From the NCBI GenBank assembly GCA_964458575.1, contig CAYWMD010000016.1, forward strand, positions 42,938 to 106,937: a stretch of 64,000 bases of DNA, written 5' to 3'. Each line of letters starts with the position of its first letter. The first letter of the stretch is position 1. The translations under genes and the position numbers were made by a program. The stretch is from CAYWMD01 sp964458575. GTDB lineage: Bacteria; Verrucomicrobiota; Verrucomicrobiia; Limisphaerales; JADLHS01. Below the pieces are notes generated by a model, which did no database searches, was not told the origin of the DNA, and saw only the letters and a list, made by a program, of their open reading frames with translations. Shown in pieces: positions 17,884 to 25,767 of this stretch.

Positions 17884-19193
17884 GAAGACAACGCGACCGG
17901 AGTGAGTCGCGGAACCAGGGCATGCATGATCGCAAGTGCCGCGACATACGCACAGCCCGCGATCGCAAACAGACTCCAATAGCTGCCCGTCACCTGCAAA
18001 ATGAAGCCGGCGGACTCCGAGAAGGCCATCGCTGCCAGCGCCGCCACCATGCCGCCGAGACCCACGACCGACGCCACCGCCCGTTTCGGAAAGAGGTCCG
18101 AGGCCAGCGCAAAGAGATTTGCCGCCCAACCTTGATGCGCCGCCGCCGCGAGGGCGATCAATCCGATGGCGACCCAGAGATGCGCGGTTTGCGCCGCGAA
18201 CATGACCGGCAGCACGCTCAGCGCGCAGACGAGCATGGCCGTCTTGCGGCCTGCATTCACCGACCAGCCGCGACGAATCAGCCACGAGGAGAACCACCCG
18301 CCTGCCACGCTGCCCACGCTGCAAACCGTGTAAATCACGATTAGCGGCAGGCCCATGCCCAGCATGTTCACTTCAAAGCGTGCGTTCAGGAACTTCGGCA
18401 GCCAGTAAAGATAGAACCACCACACCGCCGAAGGGAGCGCATACCCGGCCACGAACGCCCAGGTTTGCCGGTGGGTCAGCAAGCTTCGCCAAGGGACACG
18501 CTCCAGCACGGCCTCCGGCGGGTCGCTGCGAATATGCGCCAGTTCGGCGGCGGACACGCGTCGCGACTGCTCCGGCGATTCATACAGCCAAAACCACAGG
18601 GCCAGCCACACGAAGCCGAGCGCACCCAGCACCACGAACGCGGTTTGCCAGCCCCAGCGCAGGGTCAGCCACGGCACCACCAGCGGCGCCAGCACCACGC
18701 CGACGTTTGAGCCAGAGTTGAAAATGCCGTTGGCCAGTGCCCGCTCGCGCTTCGGAAACCACTCCGCGACCGCCTTTACTGCGCCAGGGAAATTTCCCGC
18801 CTCGCCCAGGCCGAGCGCGAACCGCGCCAGCCCAAAGCCAAACACGGAGCGAGCCAAGCCATGCGCGGCAGCGGCCACGCTCCAGAACGTCACCGACAAC
18901 GCGTAGCCGCGCCGTGTTCCGATCAGGTCAATCACCCGTCCCAACACGACCAACCCCAGCGCGTAGGCCCCTTGGAACGCCGTGACGATGTGGGCATACT
19001 GAGTTTCGCTCCAACCGATCTCGCGTTGCAGATCGGGCGCGAGCAAGCCGAGAACCTGGCGGTCCATGTAGTTGAGCGTCGTGGCCGCGAACAGGAGACC
19101 GCAAATGGCCCAACGGAAGCGGCCCGGGCTTGCTTGGGGCGCGGCTCTCGGCGAGGCGGAATCCAGGCTAAAACCAGAGGGGCTGTGCTTCAT
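17880..19193 (-). CDS. MFS transporter, hexuronate/ExuT-like (anion:cation symporter family)
   Basis: About 437 residues from ATG 19193; a TTG at 19217 overlapping the upstream stop would add 8. Twelve membrane segments are expected. The first is RWAICGLLFAATTLNYMDRQ, with the NYMDRQ signature of the ACS family (ExuT, GarP, DgoT). LARFALGLGEAGNFPGAVKA, then EWFPKRERALANGIFN is a second family hallmark. These carry hexuronates, hexonates or related acidic sugars with protons. Its place between a GH2-like and a UroD-like gene fits uptake of a uronic acid released by the island's enzymes; the substrate itself is inferred. Confidence 0.88.
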   Translation of the reverse strand: MKHSPSGFSLDSASPRAAPQASPGRFRWAICGLLFAATTLNYMDRQVLGLLAPDLQREIGWSETQYAHIVTAFQGAYALGLVVLGRVIDLIGTRRGYALSVTFWSVAAAAHGLARSVFGFGLARFALGLGEAGNFPGAVKAVAEWFPKRERALANGIFNSGSNVGVVLAPLVVPWLTLRWGWQTAFVVLGALGFVWLALWFWLYESPEQSRRVSAAELAHIRSDPPEAVLERVPWRSLLTHRQTWAFVAGYALPSAVWWFYLYWLPKFLNARFEVNMLGMGLPLIVIYTVCSVGSVAGGWFSSWLIRRGWSVNAGRKTAMLVCALSVLPVMFAAQTAHLWVAIGLIALAAAAHQGWAANLFALASDLFPKRAVASVVGLGGMVAALAAMAFSESAGFILQVTGSYWSLFAIAGCAYVAALAIMHALVPRLTPVALSS

Positions 19194-19213
19194 GGCTTCT
19201 GTCGGTTGTTTCC

Positions 19214-20074
19214 TCAATAGAGACTGTTTCCGGGGTAGTAGTTCCCGTCGTTTCCCCGCAGGCCTTTGAACTGCACGCCGCGCAGCACAGGCGTCAGGGT
19301 GTCGGCAATGGAAACCGTACTCCGCGGCTGGAAGCCATCGCTTTGGACGTACTCGACCATGCCGTCCAGCAACGCCACGGCGGCGGGGTCATCCAACCGG
19401 AAGTTGAAGGCGGCAACAAACAACCGCCCGCCCTTGGTGCGCGCTTCCCACATCGCCGCCTGTAGCCGGATGTACTTGACCTCGTTCGTTTCTCCAAGTG
19501 TTAGTTGGTCGGTGACGTCGAACTCGAAGGGCGTGTCGTGGCCGTGGTGCATGCCGGTGTAAATGCCGTTTACGAAGCAATAGGTGTCAATGCGCGCGCC
19601 GCCCACGTGCAGCGTGACCACGCGGCCCCGCCAGTCGTCGGGCACGGCAAAGGCTTTCTTGTACCAGCCCGTCCCGACGATGAAAGCACGACCCGCGTCG
19701 GGATGCCGGGGCCGGCCCCCGCGCGGGTAGGGAAACCGGATGGGCGAGGAGCCAGTGCCCTCGTAGTAGCTGACACTGTTGCCCCACGGCGCTTCGGGGA
19801 GGTAGCTGAGTTGTTCGTCCCAGTAGCCGGGCACTTGCAGGTCGAGCGCGAACTGGTCGGCGTCAGGGATGCGCGGCGGCGGCTTGACCATGACCGCAAC
19901 AGTGAATTTCTCCACCACCTTGGCGCGCGGCAGCGTGCTGGTATAGGCGAAGCGCCATGGGCCGTTAAGGGGGAGGTCTGCGCCTTGGGAAATAGCGGTT
20001 GCGGCAATACTCAGCAGAAGTGAGAACCACCGCGAACGGTGTCTGGTCAAGAAAGGGTTTGTCGTCCGTTTCAT
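19214..20074 (-). CDS. Short GH2-like sugar-binding domain protein, no catalytic barrel
   Basis: 286 residues from ATG 20074. A signal peptide (RWFSLLLSIAATAISQG) leads into LPLNGPWRFAYTST, the entry of GH2 enzymes. The jelly-roll core follows: VPGYWDEQLSYLPEAPWG, GTGWYKKAFAVPDDWRGR and VTLHVGGARIDTYCFVNG. It ends after NYYPGNSLY, before the immunoglobulin-like and TIM-barrel domains that carry the catalytic Glu residues of GH2. GH2 proteins usually exceed 600 residues, so this is either a secreted carbohydrate-binding protein or a truncated enzyme. It is tightly packed between the esterase (4 bp) and MFS (20 bp) genes, and the end is a clean stop. Confidence 0.75.
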   Translation of the reverse strand: MKRTTNPFLTRHRSRWFSLLLSIAATAISQGADLPLNGPWRFAYTSTLPRAKVVEKFTVAVMVKPPPRIPDADQFALDLQVPGYWDEQLSYLPEAPWGNSVSYYEGTGSSPIRFPYPRGGRPRHPDAGRAFIVGTGWYKKAFAVPDDWRGRVVTLHVGGARIDTYCFVNGIYTGMHHGHDTPFEFDVTDQLTLGETNEVKYIRLQAAMWEARTKGGRLFVAAFNFRLDDPAAVALLDGMVEYVQSDGFQPRSTVSIADTLTPVLRGVQFKGLRGNDGNYYPGNSLY

Positions 20075-20078
20075 GTCT

Positions 20079-22499
20079 TCACTCCGCCTTGACCCACTCA
20101 AGGAAAAACTCCTGTGGGCGCTGGTTGGCAGATGGGAGGTTGGCCGCTCCCCTGGACCGATGGAGATTGTTCAATTGAACGCGGTGCATGCCCGCGGCAT
20201 TGACAAGGTGCGCCACGTCCGCCACGCGGAGAATACCTGGAATCTGGGATGCCGGCTGCCCATGCCCCACGAGCTGAACGAAGCTGCCGAACATGCCGTC
20301 CACGCCCGCCGCTTGGATGCGTTCATCAAACAACGTGGCCAGCAGGCAGACAAGGCCCATCTCCAGCCCGCGTCCGGCGATGCGGATGGACTGGAATTGC
20401 TTCTGACGGGCGAGATGATCCACCAGGCAGAGCACGTCGTAAGTCCATTGCCCCGACAACGGACGGCCCATGACGATCGTGGCTTGCCGCAGAATATGCA
20501 GGTCGTCGGGTGTGGCCACCCCCCGGGGTTCGAGGATGAACACCGTCGCCTGGCCGGCGAGGGCTTGGACTTCCCCGCGTTTGGCCTCCGTTTCAAAATT
20601 TGCTTCGCCCACCCAGATGACGGCGCGCGAACCTCGGCCCAGCCGCCGCACCGCGACTTGCACACCCGGGTCAGTCGTCACGAGCAAACCACCGTCGCTT
20701 TCGATCACACTGGGCTCTGGCAGTGGCGGCATGTGGAGCAGGTCGTCGCGCAGCTTCGTGGCAAGTCCAGGGGGCTTCTCCGGCAAGGCATCGCGCAGGG
20801 CTTTCGCCTGCGCCGTCCAAAAAGACTGCACGGTTTCCGCACCGTTCGTCGAAATCTTGCCACCCTCGAAAACAAAAAGCGCCGGGTCTTTCTCATCGAA
20901 AAGGTCCTTTTCAATCTCCGCTTCCGGCACGGGGAAGCCATCGCCAACGCCTTTCAACCAGCGGTCAACGAACGCACAAGTCACTTCACGCATCTCGCGC
21001 GTATAATCGTGCGGCCCCTTGCCAATGGTATGCAGCAGACGGTCCTCCGCACCGAGCAGCCGGTAGTAGGCCCTGGCGGGATTCAGCAGTTGCTCGCAGG
21101 CGTAACTGGTGACGAAATCCGCGTCCATGTTCATGACCAGCATGGCGCGCGGCGCGGTTAACGCGATCAAACTTCCCATCCCGCCCAGCCGCGAGATGCC
21201 CGGGACCCAGTTGTCCTGTGAGTAATACGCATTCACCGCCAGTTCGGACATGGCCCAGAGCGCCACCGCCGGCATGACCACCTTGAACCGTTCATCCACC
21301 ACGCCCGCGTAGAAAGTCTGCAACCCGCCGCCTGATGCCCCGGTGACCCCGAGGCGCGTCGCGTCAATCTCCGGTCGCGTCTCCAAATAATCCGCTCCCC
21401 GCATGATGTCCCAAGCCATGTGCCCCGCGATGGCGCCGCCGGCGACAAACGGCTCCAAGCCTTCGCTGTTCCCGGGAATGCGCCGTTCCCAGGCGTAGGC
21501 CGGGTCGAGCGCCAACACCGCGCAACCATGCCGCGCCAGCGCGATGGCACGGAGTTGCGGCTTGGTGGAGCTCTTGCCCGAACTCCAATGCCCGATGGCG
21601 CTGATGACGGCGGGCACGGGACCGGTGGCGTTCTTTGGCAGGTACAGAAACGCGGGCACGATGTGATTGGGTCGGCTCTCGTAAGCGACCTTCTCGATCA
21701 GATAGGCTTCCTTGTCCAACCGACCCATGACGCGCGGATTAAGCGGCGTGCGAGGCGGAAGCGGATTGAGGCCGAGGACATCCAGGAGTTCACGCCGGAG
21801 TTGCTGCTGGCGGGTGCGGGCTTCATCGGCGGTTCGAGGCGCGGGCTTCGGTGCTTCGAGCCGGATGATTTCCTGGCGCAGCCAATCAGCGAAGTCAACT
21901 ACGCGGCCCACCCGATCGTCCAGCGGCGAGGAGCAAAAAGCCAGCGCGGCCAGGTTGTGACCACTGGCCTTGCCGGGTTCGGGGGGCTCGACGCGAATTT
22001 CCACCGGGCCTTTGGGCAGCACCACCGTCCCCAGTCGCAGCCAGGCCAGTTTGGGCACCTTGGCCTGCATGGGCACCGGCAGTCGTTTCCCCGCGACGCG
22101 AATCACCAGGTCCGCGTCCGTAGTGTGCGACGTGAACATGCGGACGTAAGCCTGATACTCGCCGCCCGCGAACTCGACCGTCTGCCCGAGCGTCGAACCG
22201 TCGGTCGAGTAATACGGTCCCGCGCCCCAGGACTGCTGCTGTTTCCACTGCGCAATGCCGGTCATGTTGGTGGCGGGGAGGAGGACGAACTCGGCGTCAA
22301 CCCGTCCGGGCAGTGACCACAAGGCTGTCAGGAGCAACAACAACGCAGTCCAAGTGCGGCGACCAGGTCCCGGCCCGTTCTGGCGTGCCGCACGAATCGC
22401 GGCGGGGTCGGGCGCTGAAGTTGCGACCGCATCACAGGGCCCCATCGTTTCCATGTGGCGGCGTGACTGGGACCGGGAGAAAAAGGGTTTGTGAATCAT
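20079..22499 (-). CDS. Secreted alpha/beta-hydrolase (acetyl-xylan-esterase-like)
   Basis: 806 residues from ATG 22499; upstream in-frame TTG 22568 would overlap the previous gene. The signal/anchor is WTALLLLLTALWSLPGRVDA. A beta-sandwich-like N domain (QTVEFAGGEYQAYVRMFTSH) is followed by an alpha/beta hydrolase: PAVISAIGHWSSGKSS, the nucleophile elbow LGVTGASGGGLQTFYAG (Ser in GASGG), and the acid/His region MLVMNMDADFVTSYACEQLL with GKGPHDYTREMREV. A C-terminal half continues to QNGRP-type sequence that may be a second degenerate hydrolase fold (IRIAGRGLEMGLVCLLATLF). It probably removes acetyl or other ester groups from a glycan. It is in the seven-gene island operon. Confidence 0.75.
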   Translation of the reverse strand: MIHKPFFSRSQSRRHMETMGPCDAVATSAPDPAAIRAARQNGPGPGRRTWTALLLLLTALWSLPGRVDAEFVLLPATNMTGIAQWKQQQSWGAGPYYSTDGSTLGQTVEFAGGEYQAYVRMFTSHTTDADLVIRVAGKRLPVPMQAKVPKLAWLRLGTVVLPKGPVEIRVEPPEPGKASGHNLAALAFCSSPLDDRVGRVVDFADWLRQEIIRLEAPKPAPRTADEARTRQQQLRRELLDVLGLNPLPPRTPLNPRVMGRLDKEAYLIEKVAYESRPNHIVPAFLYLPKNATGPVPAVISAIGHWSSGKSSTKPQLRAIALARHGCAVLALDPAYAWERRIPGNSEGLEPFVAGGAIAGHMAWDIMRGADYLETRPEIDATRLGVTGASGGGLQTFYAGVVDERFKVVMPAVALWAMSELAVNAYYSQDNWVPGISRLGGMGSLIALTAPRAMLVMNMDADFVTSYACEQLLNPARAYYRLLGAEDRLLHTIGKGPHDYTREMREVTCAFVDRWLKGVGDGFPVPEAEIEKDLFDEKDPALFVFEGGKISTNGAETVQSFWTAQAKALRDALPEKPPGLATKLRDDLLHMPPLPEPSVIESDGGLLVTTDPGVQVAVRRLGRGSRAVIWVGEANFETEAKRGEVQALAGQATVFILEPRGVATPDDLHILRQATIVMGRPLSGQWTYDVLCLVDHLARQKQFQSIRIAGRGLEMGLVCLLATLFDERIQAAGVDGMFGSFVQLVGHGQPASQIPGILRVADVAHLVNAAGMHRVQLNNLHRSRGAANLPSANQRPQEFFLEWVKAE

Positions 22500-22522
22500 G
22501 CGCGGTCGGCTCTGAAGATTGC

Positions 22523-24898
22523 TCAGTCTGGAACACTCGAAAACCAGTTTCTTAACAGGTATTCGCAATTGACCACCTTTTCCACCAGGTCCAGCGGCAG
22601 GTAATGATACTGGTTGGTGGCCTCGAATCCAATGCGTGAATCCTCCTTGGCGAGACGATGAAGGCGTTTGGCCAGTTCCAACTCGTCGGCGGCTGCGGAT
22701 TGCATGATCTTGATGCGTTGGCGCCGCTCGTCGGCGGAAAACGTGTTGTTCGAGAGTTCGTTTCTGGCTTGGGTGAATCGCGCCTGATTGACGACGCTCT
22801 TGAAATGTAGGTAGGCCGCTTCGGCGAGTCGAAGATCGGTTGTGACGTTGGCCGTTTGCGAACGCGTTGTAGTCTTGGCCATCCCCCGCTCGAAAGCCGC
22901 CAAGCCCGGTTGCCAGCCCGTGGCAATTTTTTCAAACTGCGACGCCAACACCTCCACCGGATAGACGGACGTCCATGTTTTCAGATCGTCATAGGCGTAA
23001 CCGACCATGGTCGCCCGGTGACCGGTGGCGAACGGGTAGAGCAGATTGGCTGGCCCAAGCTGAACGGGGGAGAAGTAGAGCGTCGAGGGGTGGAACGGAT
23101 ATTCGGTGAAGGCGTTGCTGAACCTCGTCCAGGCCTCGAGGATGTCAGGCGCGGCATTCGCCCCGTAGAATTCGGTGGCGATTTGCGTCAACGCCTCGCC
23201 GGCGGCGGGGGCGGGTTGCTGACTGAAGAGCTTGACGAGTTTCAAATTGGGCGAAGGGCAACCGCCCAGCGTCCAGCTCAACATCAGCGCGTGGGCGTCT
23301 TCGCGCGTCAGGTTTTCGCAGTGCTCGGCGACCAGGTTCATGACGGGCAGATACGGCAGCGTCGAGAGTTCCCAGGTGGTGTTGACCTGAATCTTGGCGG
23401 ACGTTTTCAACCCGTATTTCCTTGCCAAGGCCCAGCGATATTTGGCGCGCTCACCCGGCCCAACCGCCGAAAGCGAATACTCGTTGACTTCATGGGCCAC
23501 GCCGCCACGGACGATGGGTTTGCCCCATTCGCTGACGGTCATCAAATAGGTGTCCCGGGGCAGGCGACTCACGATCGGCTCGAACCATTCGTCCGGCCAA
23601 ATCCAATCCCAGACGATGACTTTGGCCTTGGGATTGCCGCGCCACACGCCCGCGGCGATGGCGTTATTGATCTCCGCAATCACCTCCGGCCCGGTGCGTT
23701 GGGAGCAACGCGGGCAAGCATTGGCCTCGTTGATGACACAGTCGCTGTAACAACTGGTCGGGTTTTCGCACTTGCTGATCGTGAAGACCCCGCCCAGTTC
23801 CGGAACAGCCTTGAAAACGAAAGCCAGGGAGTCCGTCACCCATTCCCGAACTTCCGGCGTGCTGGTGCACATTGTATTGAAGCCGCGGAGGGTGACTCCT
23901 TGCAGACGTTCACGCCCCTTGAAGAACTCCGGCGGCATGGCTCGCGGTTCACTGATGTAGAGATAGATCTTGATTCCGTGCCGATGGGCGCGTTGAACCA
24001 GCTTGCGCAGGTTTTGGATGCGTTTCGCGCAGCCCTCGCCAAATTCGGGAAAGGTTTGCGTCGGGGGCGAAATCTGGCGCAACAGCGCCTGCAGCCAAAT
24101 CCCGTTGACGCCGGAGGCGGAGAGCTTCTGTAGCAAGCCTTCGGGGAAAGGAGCGAGATCGGGGTCGGCCAGCGGGTCGCCATAGACCGCAAAGTAAGAA
24201 TAGAGGAATCGCGGCTGCTCATCGGTCCCCTCGGTTGGCGCTAACCGCGGCCTGGCCTTTTCGCGCTGCGACAAGGTGTTGACGAAGCTGAATCTGGGTT
24301 GACCGGGCTGGCTCAACTGGTCACCAAAGTGGGCGGCCACCAGGGACTTGATTTCCGCACAGCGCTTGAGCGTCGCCGCGTCCGGCTCGACGTATTGGAT
24401 GGGATCGCACACCGGCTTGAAGTTGCCCAGCTTGATGAATAGGAAATCATCCTCGTTAAGGTGGAAATCCAAGGTCTTGTAATCCCAGTCGAGAAGCGTC
24501 AGCAGTTGCTCGTAAGGCAGAAGATGCCAGTTGTGGCGGATGATCGTCACGTAGCCACGGCTCTTGAAATCACTGATCGGCCCGACTCTTCCAGGCAACC
24601 CCATGGACAAACCCAGCCGCCGGATGTTTCGGGGCGTCGTGCCGACCGTCCTGGCCATGCGTTCGAGACTGACGGATTCCCAATTGCGCCAGACGAAGGC
24701 GTGGAGGCGGCTGGGAAAGTGCGTGTCCTCAATCCCCCGCAGCGGCTTGCCCTCCGGGAACACGTCCACGCATGTGATCCTCGCCGGTGGCTTCGAACCC
24801 TCGCCGGGTCTCTTCGACACCACCGCGCCGCGGCATGCCGTGAAGTCCAAAACCGTCAGCGCCGCAACCACCGCCGCCCATGCCTCTTTTGCGCCCAT
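22523..24898 (-). CDS. Secreted TIM-barrel protein with helix-turn-helix-like N-terminal stretch
   Basis: 791 residues. The first 22 residues form a hydrophobic leader ending FTAC, which may be a lipobox. Residues 68-101 (FVWRNWESVSLERMARTVG then TTPRNIRRLGLSMGL) read like a helix-turn-helix, odd in an exported protein. The rest looks like a glycosidase barrel: NGIWLQALLRQISPP, HRHGIKIYLYISEPRAMP, ELGGVFTISKCENPTSCYSD and ACPRCSQRTGPEVIAEI. The C terminus is helical. Residues about 204-220 (TLSQREKARPRLAPTEG) resemble translated palindromic repeat. No named family is recognised. The gene lies 12 bp after DUF1080, and a broken paralogue lies at 12360-12640. Confidence 0.7.
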   Translation of the reverse strand: MGAKEAWAAVVAALTVLDFTACRGAVVSKRPGEGSKPPARITCVDVFPEGKPLRGIEDTHFPSRLHAFVWRNWESVSLERMARTVGTTPRNIRRLGLSMGLPGRVGPISDFKSRGYVTIIRHNWHLLPYEQLLTLLDWDYKTLDFHLNEDDFLFIKLGNFKPVCDPIQYVEPDAATLKRCAEIKSLVAAHFGDQLSQPGQPRFSFVNTLSQREKARPRLAPTEGTDEQPRFLYSYFAVYGDPLADPDLAPFPEGLLQKLSASGVNGIWLQALLRQISPPTQTFPEFGEGCAKRIQNLRKLVQRAHRHGIKIYLYISEPRAMPPEFFKGRERLQGVTLRGFNTMCTSTPEVREWVTDSLAFVFKAVPELGGVFTISKCENPTSCYSDCVINEANACPRCSQRTGPEVIAEINNAIAAGVWRGNPKAKVIVWDWIWPDEWFEPIVSRLPRDTYLMTVSEWGKPIVRGGVAHEVNEYSLSAVGPGERAKYRWALARKYGLKTSAKIQVNTTWELSTLPYLPVMNLVAEHCENLTREDAHALMLSWTLGGCPSPNLKLVKLFSQQPAPAAGEALTQIATEFYGANAAPDILEAWTRFSNAFTEYPFHPSTLYFSPVQLGPANLLYPFATGHRATMVGYAYDDLKTWTSVYPVEVLASQFEKIATGWQPGLAAFERGMAKTTTRSQTANVTTDLRLAEAAYLHFKSVVNQARFTQARNELSNNTFSADERRQRIKIMQSAAADELELAKRLHRLAKEDSRIGFEATNQYHYLPLDLVEKVVNCEYLLRNWFSSVPD

Positions 24899-24910
24899 GG
24901 AAACCTCACC

Positions 24911-25714
24911 TTACAAGGGCCGAATCCAAATATTGCGGAAGCGCACCGGACAACCGTGACCGCCAAACGCCAGCGGTCCCTGGCTCACCTTGTTTTTGTA
25001 TTCCGGAAGAATCCGGTGGCCGGTCTCGCCATGGATGGTCTCATCCAGATGCACCAGCACGCCGTTGTGAAGCATGGTAACTCGCGCAGGTTTGACGAGC
25101 TTTCCGTCCGCGAACACCGGCGCGGTGAAAACAATATCGTAGCTCTGCCACTCGCCCGGCGGACGCGTGACGTTCACCAACGGTGGCGTCTGTCCGTAAA
25201 TGGCTGCCGCCTGGCCGTCCGGGTAAAGCTTCTCATTAAACGAATCGAAAATCTGAATTTCGTAGAGGCCCATGAGCAACACGCCGTTGTTGCCGCGGTT
25301 GTACCACGGACCATCGAAATTTGCCGGCACCATCCATTCGACATGAATCTGCGCGCTGCCAAAACTCTCCTTCGATTTTAGGATGCCGTCCCCGGCCACC
25401 AGGCAACTCTCGGCAACCTTCCAATCCGACTTTTCCCACCGGCTCGCATCCTTGCCGTCGAAGAGCACGATGGCATCGGCGGGCACCGGCGCGGGTGGAC
25501 CCGCCGGGCCGGGATTGATGCGCTTGGGCGCGGGGCGGTCGGGATCATGCACCACCCAATCACACCACGGCAGCTTCGGGGTGTCTTTGTAACCGATGAC
25601 GCCTGAACCGTCCTTGGCTTTGACCAGGTCATCGGCGGGGGCGGGGGTGGGGACAAGGACCAAACAGCAAAGGACCGCTGTCAGCGTGAAGGGGACGAAG
25701 AGGTGGGTTTTCAT
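24911..25714 (-). CDS. DUF1080 (3-keto-disaccharide hydrolase-like) secreted protein
   Basis: 267 residues from ATG 25714 with a clear signal peptide (LFVPFTLTAVLCCLVLVPTP). The DUF1080 concanavalin-like fold is shown by ADAIVLFDGKDASRWEKSDW, VAGDGILKSKESFGSAQIHV, EWMVPANFDG, and NRGNNGVLLMGLYEIQIFD. It ends GPLAFGGHGCPVRFRNIWIR. Members act on disaccharides that carry a 3-keto group or bind sugars in the periplasm, often beside Gfo/Idh/MocA oxidoreductases. It is the second gene of the island operon (53 bp after the preceding stop, 12 bp before the next start). A much longer reading frame upstream overlaps the neighbouring gene and is not real. Confidence 0.9.
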   Translation of the reverse strand: MKTHLFVPFTLTAVLCCLVLVPTPAPADDLVKAKDGSGVIGYKDTPKLPWCDWVVHDPDRPAPKRINPGPAGPPAPVPADAIVLFDGKDASRWEKSDWKVAESCLVAGDGILKSKESFGSAQIHVEWMVPANFDGPWYNRGNNGVLLMGLYEIQIFDSFNEKLYPDGQAAAIYGQTPPLVNVTRPPGEWQSYDIVFTAPVFADGKLVKPARVTMLHNGVLVHLDETIHGETGHRILPEYKNKVSQGPLAFGGHGCPVRFRNIWIRPL

Positions 25715-25767
25715 ATCCGGCGGCAGTCTGTTTCTGATGTGTCGGGTTTGGCAACAGGCAAAGTGGG

